Shown: piece after piece, positions 44,479-49,579 of the stretch
Position numbering within the stretch: position 1 is the stretch's first letter
How the letters are laid out: each line of letters opens with the position of its first letter
Source of the DNA: Pseudomonas entomophila
Lineage (GTDB): Bacteria > Pseudomonadota > Gammaproteobacteria > Pseudomonadales > Pseudomonadaceae
NCBI RefSeq assembly: GCF_023277925.1
Contig: NZ_CP063832.1
Location: forward strand, 558,001-622,000
Direction of reading: 5' to 3'
DNA length: 64,000 nucleotides
The notes under the pieces: generated by a model
Database searches by the model: none
Told to the model about the DNA's origin: nothing
The model's input: the letters and a program-made list of their open reading frames with translations, nothing else
Made by a program: the position numbers and the translations under genes

Positions 44479-44816
44479 AACTAATTGGGAGCCTTGCTGA
44501 GCAGGATTTTCGTGAGGGGCTTTCTAAGTCATGGGGTGGGCTTAGAAGTCAGGGCGGTAGAGTGCTGTCAATTTTACAAAGTAGGCTGGGGAGTATTAAT
44601 AGCGCTTTTGTGCTGAGCTGGACGCCTGAGCAGACAGAGGATTTGTATATAATAATGGTTAATGGGGTTGATGTGGTTTGGCTTGAGACTTTAAGAGAGA
44701 GTGGGGAGTTGGTAAGTTTTGAGATGGCCGCTGTAAAAGAATATGAGAAATTGCTTCGCTCTCGACAGCATAAAATTAAATTGGCGGTTGCACTTGATTT
44801 GGCAGGTAGGCTTTAA
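44475..44816 (+). CDS. Second copy of the CT1 immunity gene
   Basis: The 113-residue product differs from the first cdiI product at 11 positions by my alignment (V8A, E15G, D21G, S28G, G40S, A54T, Y66D, A72T, T85A, T86A, S93L) with no frameshift, so it has probably stayed functional. The GTG start is kept. No complete toxin lies before it, making it an orphan immunity gene. Confidence 0.75.
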   Translation: MKLIGSLAEQDFREGLSKSWGGLRSQGGRVLSILQSRLGSINSAFVLSWTPEQTEDLYIIMVNGVDVVWLETLRESGELVSFEMAAVKEYEKLLRSRQHKIKLAVALDLAGRL

Positions 44817-44820
44817 TATT

Positions 44821-44880
44821 AATTGCTGGCTATTGCTGGCTATTGCTGGCTATTGCTGGCTATTGCTGGCTATTGCTGGA
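44821..44880. repeat. 10-bp tandem repeat, six units
   Basis: The unit TATTGCTGGC is repeated six times (the first starts AA). The matching place after the first cdiI (40074 onward) has only one degenerate unit, so the array expanded after the duplication. Confidence 0.9.
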
Positions 44881-44946
44881 AAGTTTTTTGTTGCCGATGA
44901 ACGTGAGAAACAGGAAAGGAGGCGAACAGGAAAAGGGGACGGATTT

Positions 44947-45025
44947 GAATGTCTCTTACTTGGCAATCAATCCTTTGATCTGTAAGAAAAAATGGAGAAG
45001 GGCTAGTCTTGGCCTACGGTGATAT
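44947..45025. mobile_element. Solo IS4-type end, diverged
   Basis: GAATGTCTCTTACTTGGCAATC... to GGCCTACGGTGATA follows the inverted right end of the complete IS with more substitutions than the other copies. It is preceded directly by GGGGACGGATTT and followed by the second MITE-like element. Confidence 0.6.
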
Positions 45026-45207
45026 GGAGAAAAGGGGGCGGATTAATTTTATCTACTCTAATTTTTTACTCTTGTGGCTCAGGAGATAGCGAGTGATTGT
45101 GTCGGGTCGTATATGAATTTGCGTGGGTTAAAGGCAGATGTATTGAGCGAAGGAAGCCGGGCAGGTCGAAATTAGAGTAGATAAAACAAATCTGTCCCCA
45201 TTTTTCC
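45026..45207. mobile_element. MITE-like element, copy 2 (about 182 bp)
   Basis: It has the same ends and core as the copy at 44237 (GTGATTGTGTCGGGTCGTAT, GGAAGCCGGGCAGGTCG), with point differences throughout. The left end reads GGGGGCGGATTA. Confidence 0.75.
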
Positions 45208-45248
45208 AGAGTGTACAGTCAAGAGGGATTCTTGAGGGGGTTTGGACA

Positions 45249-45461
45249 ATGACTTTTAACGAACTGCTATCTGAAGAGTTGTGGAGTGGTGAAAAAAGTG
45301 TGTGTTTTTTTGTGTGTAAGGGGGTGTGCTATTGGGTTTTAGATTATAAATATAATTTCTCTCTTGATGCGGAGAAGGATTATTCTGCGTATTTGAAGAG
45401 GGGGTATATAACGCAGGAGCAGTATGAGCAAGCATGCAAAGAGTTTAGGGGGGTGTTTTAA
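45249..45461 (+). CDS. Small AT-rich protein, possible orphan immunity protein
   Basis: The 70-residue protein MTFNELLSEELWSGEKSVCFF... (three Cys, several aromatic residues) has GAGGGGG about 11 bases before its ATG. I do not recognise a family. Its position in the toxin/immunity reservoir, AT-rich composition and small acidic/aromatic sequence suggest an immunity protein or a shortened one. The next frame begins right at its stop. Confidence 0.45.
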   Translation: MTFNELLSEELWSGEKSVCFFVCKGVCYWVLDYKYNFSLDAEKDYSAYLKRGYITQEQYEQACKEFRGVF

Positions 45462-45490
45462 AACTTACCTCTGATAATTTTCGGGAGTAT

Positions 45491-45838
45491 TTGGTTTGCT
45501 CGAGTGCAACCCTTGTCTCTAAAGTGGAATTGGAGGATTATTTCAATTCAGCCGGGGAGGGAGGGTTGCTGAGAACTGTTGAGAATTATTATTTGTCGGG
45601 AGGTGAGCTAGAGGCGGATGTAATTTGTTCTGTTGGAAGAGCTGTGTCTAAACTGCCAATGTTTTATATTAATTTTGATAGAAAAATATACATGCACATG
45701 GATTATGGTAGGTCGCATGAAGAGCTGGCTTATGCTGATTGGTTTGCTAAATGCTCAGATTTTGGCTTTTTGATTCCAGATGTAGAACGATATTGGGTAA
45801 GGGGTGGTGATTATTGGAAGCTTAGGTTTATTCATTAA
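45491..45838 (+). CDS. Small AT-rich protein, possible orphan immunity protein with impaired start
   Basis: The frame encodes about 115 residues from a TTG at 45491 and is open back to 45449 (reading LKLTSDNFREYLVCSS), without any ATG or GTG. The TTA-AAA-CTT at 45458 looks like a lost ATG-AAA-CTT start. Sequence features are VENYYLSGGELEADVICSVGRAVSK and MHMDYGRSHEELAYADWF. No family is recognised. It may be a decayed immunity gene or use TTG. Confidence 0.4.
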   Translation: MVCSSATLVSKVELEDYFNSAGEGGLLRTVENYYLSGGELEADVICSVGRAVSKLPMFYINFDRKIYMHMDYGRSHEELAYADWFAKCSDFGFLIPDVERYWVRGGDYWKLRFIH

Positions 45839-45909
45839 GCAGGCCAGGCTACGGAGAGGTGTTGAAGGAGTGGTTGTGCGGCTGCTTAGGGAAAAGGGGG
45901 CAGATTTGA

Positions 45910-46203
45910 ATGAACCAATTGATGATCACTTATGCATGTGCGTTGAAGAGGGTAAAGGAATATTTAATGGATTCGGAAATTCCTTTGCAAATCACATATG
46001 AAGGTGAGTTTTCCGAGGGGTGGTATTTCTGCTACCAGTCAAAGGAATTTATAGAGACCGGTGAGTTGTCAGCTCAGCTCGCAGGGAATGCCCCATTTTT
46101 GATTGATAGGCAGTCTGGTGAGCTTCATGTTCTCGGAACAGCAAAACCCTTAGAGGGTTATCTGGATGACTACATAAAAAACAAATCCGTGAAATCGAGA
46201 TGA
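45910..46203 (+). CDS. Imm35/YrhB-like immunity protein
   Basis: The 97-residue protein has the pattern of the Imm35 (YrhB) family: an N-terminal helix with ALKRVKEYL, then GWYFCYQSKEFIETGE, LAGNAPFLIDRQSGELHVLGTAKPLEGYLDDY. The GNAPFLID and GTAKPLEGYL parts are typical. Family members protect against polymorphic toxins. The start is at ATG 45910, directly after a GGGGGCAGATTT motif, whose G run may double as a weak ribosome-binding site. No toxin lies beside it. Confidence 0.65.
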   Translation: MNQLMITYACALKRVKEYLMDSEIPLQITYEGEFSEGWYFCYQSKEFIETGELSAQLAGNAPFLIDRQSGELHVLGTAKPLEGYLDDYIKNKSVKSR

Positions 46204-46270
46204 TGTAGTGGTGCAAAACGGGGAAAGGGGGCAGATTTGCGGAAAGGGGTTCGGAAACGGGGACAGATTT

Positions 46271-46296
46271 GAATGGCACTTACTTAATATGCTTCC
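46271..46296. mobile_element. Solo IS4-type end (left-end type, 26 bp)
   Basis: GAATGGCACTTACTTAATATG matches the left end of the complete IS. It is preceded by GGGGACAGATTT. The match is lost after GCTTCC. Confidence 0.55.
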
Positions 46297-46314
46297 GGAA
46301 AAGGGGACGGATTT

Positions 46315-46395
46315 GAATGGCACTTACTTAGCAATCAATCAGTAAGAAGAAATGAAGAAGGGCTGGCCTTGGTCCCTGGTTTTGCCGAATTTTGC
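46315..46395. mobile_element. Solo IS4-type end (right-end type)
   Basis: GAATGGCACTTACTTAGCAATC... to GGCTGGCCTTGGTCC resembles the inverted right end of the complete IS and the solo end at 44132 (both continue CTGGTTTTGCCGAATTT). It is preceded by GGGGACGGATTT. Confidence 0.62.
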
Positions 46396-46436
46396 GAAGC
46401 TTCGAGGTGTACGACGGGAGAGGTGCAGCGCCTATC

Positions 46437-46688
46437 AGATCGAGCGCCGCCCGCGCGGCGCATCGCGGATGAATCCGCTCCTACGCTTGTTGCAACGTGG
46501 CCATGACCGCTAGGCCATGGTTGTTCGCCTTGTTGGTACGGCGCGGTTTTTCGGCTGGCACTGCCGCCGCCCCGCCCGGTTCACGCCATGCGCCAAGGCT
46601 GGCAACCATGGCCTCACAGGTGCGGCACGTTGCAACAAGCGTAGGAGCGGATTCATCCGCGATGCGCCGCGCGGGCGGCGCTCGATCT
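46437..46688. repeat. Long inverted repeat with perfect 63-bp arms
   Basis: Arms 46437-46499 and 46626-46688 are perfect inverted copies (outer end AGATCGAGCGCCGCCCGCGC, inner end GTTGCAACGTG) and contain a REP-like core GCGGATGAATCCGCTCCTAC. The 126-base loop has a further partial pairing at GGCCATGGTTG. No gene is credible inside. It may be a REP-derived mobile hairpin (BIME) or a strong terminator. Confidence 0.85.
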
Positions 46689-46880
46689 CGAGCGCGCTGC
46701 AAGGCCGACGGCGAACACCTGGCCGCCAATACGCGGTCAAAAGCCCTGCGTCCAAAGGCCTCGAATAAGCAAGCTGTAAGAATGCTCTTCAGACTTTCCT
46801 GATTCCATGTAGTCCATTTCCCATTCAAGCTTTCACGGCCTTTTCGCTGTTGTTCCAGCCTGCCGCATTCCTTAGTCTCG
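46689..46880. other. Intergenic stretch without recognisable content
   Basis: No repeat, promoter or gene could be supported between the long inverted repeat and the structured leader. Confidence 0.5.
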
Positions 46881-47060
46881 CCCGGTCGTTGCCAATTCAA
46901 CGACCGGGTGTGCAAGCCCGTACAGGTACAGCGCGAAAGCGCCTTGTGAGCCTGTCGCTATCTGCGACAAGGGTTCTTCAATGGCGGCTATGCGTTGGGA
47001 GACCTTCGGGTCTGCCGGGTTCCTGTATCCTCGGTCTTGCACCCCTGCGCATAGCTGCCA
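46881..47060 (+). ncRNA. Candidate structured RNA leader upstream of a DUF6124-type gene
   Basis: Several helices can be read directly. There is an 11-bp stem CCCGGTCGTTG/CAACGACCGGG with a 6-base loop (46881-46908). A GCGC-GAAA-GCGC tetraloop hairpin lies at 46931-46942. TGTCGC-TATCT-GCGACA lies at 46953-46969. AGACC-TTCG-GGTCT lies at 47000-47013. A 12-of-13 long-range pair joins 46982-46994 to 47048-47060, and a 7-bp long-range pair joins GTGCAAG (46910) to CTTGCAC (47036). GNRA and UUCG loops together with nested long-range stems make chance unlikely. It ends about 60 bases before the leader ORF. Confidence 0.65.
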
Positions 47061-47120
47061 CCTATTCGAGTGCAAGCGGATTTCGGCAGTTTTCCCATGA
47101 CGGTACAGGAGTGCTGAACC

Positions 47121-47177
47121 ATGCTGAAAATAGTGCCCGATCCACCCCAAGCCTTACCCCAGGAGGTTCACCCATGA
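47121..47177 (+). CDS. 18-residue leader peptide ORF
   Basis: The ORF starts ATGCTGAAAATAGTGCCCGA, with CAGGAG 12 bases upstream, and encodes MLKIVPDPPQALPQEVHP. Its stop overlaps the start of the next gene (ATGA). MLKIVPDPP is how I remember full-length DUF3077/DUF6124 proteins to begin in Pseudomonas, so this may be the original N-terminus separated by a frame change, or a true coupled leader. Confidence 0.5.
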   Translation: MLKIVPDPPQALPQEVHP

Positions 47178-47467
47178 GCCTCGACCCTCGCAATAAAACC
47201 CACCCCCCACGCCCAACCACGGCCCATGCCCATTTCGGCACCTGCAACGACGCCCACCCACCCATGTTCTCGGTACACGCCGGCATCGACGGCGAGGATG
47301 CGCTGGTGTGCGCCGTGGCCGCGCTGCGGGCGGCCTATGAAACCAATGCGATGGCATTGGAAAGGGCAGGCGAGCCGTTGCGCAGCCTGCTGGTGGCGAC
47401 GGAGAACTCCCTGGAGAAAGGCCTGGCGCTGTCGTCGGCGGTGCTCGACGGGATAGAGCGCGGCTAG
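47174..47467 (+). CDS. DUF6124/DUF3077-type small protein
   Basis: The 97-residue cytosolic protein has a disordered His/Pro-rich start (RNKTHPPRPTTAHAHFG) and a helical second half (EDALVCAVAALRAAYETNAMALERAGEPLRSLLVATENSLEKGLALSSAVLDGIE), the pattern of a family found in many copies in Pseudomonas. CAGGAGG lies 10 bases upstream of the ATG, inside the leader ORF. The function is unknown. The start codon overlaps the leader ORF stop. Confidence 0.68.
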   Translation: MSLDPRNKTHPPRPTTAHAHFGTCNDAHPPMFSVHAGIDGEDALVCAVAALRAAYETNAMALERAGEPLRSLLVATENSLEKGLALSSAVLDGIERG

Positions 47468-47476
47468 TGCCGAAGC

Positions 47477-47552
47477 CCGTTCGCCGGCAAGCCGGCTCCT
47501 ACATCAGAAGTATTTGGCTCTCGTTGTAGGAGCCGGCTTGCCGGCGAATGGG
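47477..47552. repeat. REP inverted pair between convergent genes
   Basis: CGTTCGCCGGCAAGCCGGCTC plus CTACA is mirrored by TGTAGGAGCCGGCTTGCCGGCG. It lies between the DUF6124-type gene and the antitoxin gene, both ending here, and may act as a terminator for both. Confidence 0.82.
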
Positions 47553-47579
47553 CTTACGATGTTTGCACTGGGGCCGCTA

Positions 47580-47894
47580 TCAACGCGCCTGCAGCACTTC
47601 GCGAAACACATCCGGCCGCGAGGCGGCAATATGGAGCAAGGAGCGGGCAGCCCCTGAAGGTTTGCGCCTGCCTTGCTCCCATTCTTGCAAGGTGCGTACA
47701 GAGACCCCCAACAGTTCGGCAAACCGAGACTGTGACAACCCGGTTCTGCTTCGCGCTTCGGCGGCTGGGGTCAACTCGACCTGGTGAACGGCGCCATGGT
47801 GCCCGGCTTTTACATCACGGATGGATTCAAGCAATTCGGCACCGATATCGCGCTTGCTGTCTCGCAGCAGTAGATCTTTCTCAGTCAGGGGCAT
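47580..47894 (-). CDS. higA: HigA/XRE-type antitoxin
   Basis: The 104-residue protein has a C-terminal helix-turn-helix (RTGLSQSRFAELLGVSVRTLQEWEQGRRKPSGAARSLL) and an N-terminal part that probably binds the toxin (DIGAELLESIRDVKAG). It overlaps the upstream toxin gene by 14 bases. The toxin-first order is typical of higBA and of related RelE/HTH pairs. It should neutralise the toxin and repress the operon. Confidence 0.82.
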   Translation of the reverse strand: MPLTEKDLLLRDSKRDIGAELLESIRDVKAGHHGAVHQVELTPAAEARSRTGLSQSRFAELLGVSVRTLQEWEQGRRKPSGAARSLLHIAASRPDVFREVLQAR

Positions 47895-48201
47895 GATTCA
47901 GTTCCTTCGCGATCTTGCGCAACACATGCGCGGGAATGTTGTCTGTGGCGCCCTTGCCATAGATGAGCAGCACGACCAGAGCGCCACTTGCGAGCTGAGC
48001 TGTGTAGATAATCCTGACAGCGCCTTGCTTGCCTCGGCCGTCCAAGCTCCAGCGAACTTTGCGACACCCTCCCGAACCTGGCACGACCGCTCCGGCTTCC
48101 GGTTCGTTGGCAAGGTAGTGCATGAAGGCGCCGTGTTCGTCCAGGCTCCAGTAGTCTGGCCACAGCTTTGAGAAAAGTGGGGCCTCAATGATTGTCAGCA
48201 T
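47881..48201 (-). CDS. higB: HigB/RelE-family toxin
   Basis: The 106-residue protein looks like a RelE-superfamily ribosome-dependent mRNA endonuclease of the HigB2 kind: FSKLWPDYWSLDEHGAFMHYLANEPEAGAVVPGSGGCRKVRWSLDGRGKQGAVRIIYTAQL with YGKGATDNIPAHVLRKIAKEL at the end. It is read before, and overlaps, the antitoxin gene. Activity is inferred from the family. A nearly perfect 12-bp inverted repeat lies just upstream of its start. Confidence 0.8.
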   Translation of the reverse strand: MLTIIEAPLFSKLWPDYWSLDEHGAFMHYLANEPEAGAVVPGSGGCRKVRWSLDGRGKQGAVRIIYTAQLASGALVVLLIYGKGATDNIPAHVLRKIAKELNHAPD

Positions 48202-48205
48202 ACCG

Positions 48206-48232
48206 CATCCCTACGTCTTTGACGTGGGGATG
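48206..48232. promoter_or_regulatory. Candidate higBA operator/hairpin
   Basis: CATCCCTACGTC-TTT-GACGTGGGGATG is an inverted repeat with one mismatch in 12 pairs, ending 5 bases from the toxin start codon. It fits an autoregulatory operator for the antitoxin, or a 5' hairpin controlling toxin translation. Confidence 0.45.
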
Positions 48233-48389
48233 TTGATGCCAATGACCCTGGTTCATAAAGCAGCTGCTTGTATCGAGAGGTTGCTTGCGAAGGTGCCTGT
48301 GGCTTGTCGACAGCCAGCCTTGCCCGTAGCATCCGCAACCCCGCCAAAGGCCTTTCGGGATTGCAGGCCGGCTATAGGACCAAGGAAGA

Positions 48390-48779
48390 ATGTTGCCGCT
48401 GTTTTCACGCCTGCTGTTGCACACCCTGGCCTGCGTGGCCTTTCCCTTTCTACTGCAGCTAGGCTTCGACCTCTACCGGGCGCACGTCGGCCCGCCCATG
48501 GCGCGTGGCGTCGGGGTCGGCCTGGCCACGATGCTGGTGTTCTACACGTTCATCTTCTTCAACCTGCTGATGGTGGCCATCCCGCAGGCGGCGGTCCGTT
48601 ATGGGTTGGCGCTGTTGCTGGTGCTGGTGGTGCTGGTCTACTTCAACCCTTTGCATCCGGTGCGCGCACTGGGGTTCGCCGCGTTGTGCGGGGGGCTGTG
48701 CCTGGTGGCGATCGTGTTGACGCCGTGGGGCACCCGGTTGCTGCGCTTGGTCGGCAGGCGGGGCGGGCGGTTGGCTTGA
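48390..48779 (+). CDS. Small inner-membrane protein of unknown function
   Basis: The 129-residue protein has four hydrophobic segments (around residues 8-25, 42-65, 70-87 and 92-110: LACVAFPFLLQLGF, GLATMLVFYTFIFFNLLMVAI, YGLALLLVLVVLVYF, ALGFAALCGGLCLVAIVL) and a basic tail RRGGRLA. AAGGAAGA precedes the ATG. I do not recognise a family. It is convergent with the heme oxygenase gene. Confidence 0.65.
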   Translation: MLPLFSRLLLHTLACVAFPFLLQLGFDLYRAHVGPPMARGVGVGLATMLVFYTFIFFNLLMVAIPQAAVRYGLALLLVLVVLVYFNPLHPVRALGFAALCGGLCLVAIVLTPWGTRLLRLVGRRGGRLA

Positions 48780-48830
48780 CTGGTGTACTGAATTGCCCTG
48801 AAGCGGGTGCCTGGCACCGGCTTTGCCGGT

Positions 48831-48859
48831 GTTCGCCGGCAAGGCCGGCTCCTACAGGG
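48831..48859. repeat. Single REP
   Basis: GTTCGCCGGCAAGGCCGGCTC followed by CTACAGG stands between two convergent genes, preceded by a GCACCGGCTTTGCCGGTG hairpin. Confidence 0.65.
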
Positions 48860-49442
48860 GGAGGGCCGGCTGCAGTAGCACGCCTTGTTGATCGAGCCAC
48901 TGCTCGAAGCACTCGAAAGTCGCGATGGCGGCGTCGACCGATTGGGCCTGGGTTGTAGCGCTCGCCTCGGCCAGCCGTTGCAGGAATGCCCGCCAGTTCG
49001 CGCCCGTCGCCGGGCCATACACATCGAGGAAGGCGCCGCCGCTGTCGGCGTCGATGCCCAGGCGTTCGGCCATGGCGCGCTTGAGCACCTGGCCACCGAG
49101 GGTGGAGCCTTCGAGCACGTACATCACGCCCAGGGCGCTGGCCGCGCTGTCGATGCCGGGTAGGGAGTGGCAGCGGGGCAGGGCGGCGATGGCGTGGGGC
49201 GTGTGGTTCAAGGCGCGCAGGTCGCGGGCCAGGGCCGGCGCTTTGCGTCGCTCGAGGGGCTGGTAGCCGGCCAGTGCGGCATCCAGTGGCGCGTGGAAGC
49301 CATGGTAGGCCTCGACCAGGCGCCGGTAGGCCGGCAGGTCGAAACCTGCGCTGAAGAACGGCAGGCGTTGTTCCAGGCCCTTGTGGCAGGCGCGGGTGCC
49401 TTCGCGCAGGGCGTGCAGCAGGGGGCTGGCGGTTTCGGGCAT
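48852..49442 (-). CDS. Heme oxygenase (BphO-like)
   Basis: The 196-residue protein has the heme-oxygenase pattern: a candidate proximal histidine in ACHKGLEQRLPF near residue 20, YRRLVEAYHGFHAPLD, and the distal-helix segment GVMYVLEGSTLGGQVLKRAM. The phrase YVLEGSTLGG is typical of BphO enzymes that supply biliverdin to bacteriophytochromes. The start at MPETASPLLHAL fits the usual short N-terminus; the frame extends further but that part looks non-coding. No bphP gene is next to it, so the partner must be elsewhere or it may serve in iron release. Confidence 0.8.
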   Translation of the reverse strand: MPETASPLLHALREGTRACHKGLEQRLPFFSAGFDLPAYRRLVEAYHGFHAPLDAALAGYQPLERRKAPALARDLRALNHTPHAIAALPRCHSLPGIDSAASALGVMYVLEGSTLGGQVLKRAMAERLGIDADSGGAFLDVYGPATGANWRAFLQRLAEASATTQAQSVDAAIATFECFEQWLDQQGVLLQPALPL

Positions 49443-49579
49443 CGTCACGCTTCTGGCCGTGGGGGTAGACGCGATACTGCCAGAAACCCGTGGCCAGTCA
49501 CCACTGCGGCCGTGCTTGTACTCTGCCGCGTATCTGCAATCATGGCGCCTTTCGAGACGAGCTGACTCAAGGACGCAGC

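Larger units (their letters stand above)
40148..46314. repeat. Dispersed 12-bp motif GGGG(A/G)C(G/A)GATTT, about 13 copies
   Basis: Copies read by eye on the plus strand start at 40148, 41674 (11 bp), 41733, 44244, 44935, 45034 (ending GATTA), 45896, 46227, 46259 and 46303. Inverted copies AAATCTGTCCCC are at 44396 and 45188, and a degenerate GGGGGGATTT lies at about 44122-44131. Most are preceded by GGAAAA or GAAAA. They form the tips of the two MITE-like elements and abut the IS4 ends. The motif is not seen elsewhere in the window. Confidence 0.75.

Noticed and set aside
44743..44985. Short frame over the 10-bp tandem repeat giving a Leu/Ala/Ile-rich peptide
   Set aside because: The membrane-like look comes only from translating the tandem repeat; it begins inside the immunity gene copy in another frame.
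45804..46001. Short plus-strand frame of 65 codons in the immunity reservoir
   Set aside because: It overlaps the 45491 and 45910 genes in another frame and runs through a MITE-tip motif; no family pattern or ribosome-binding site.
46481..46915. Frames of 80-144 codons on both strands around the long inverted repeat
   Set aside because: They are produced by the palindromic, REP-like arms; the products are Arg/Ala-rich without motifs.
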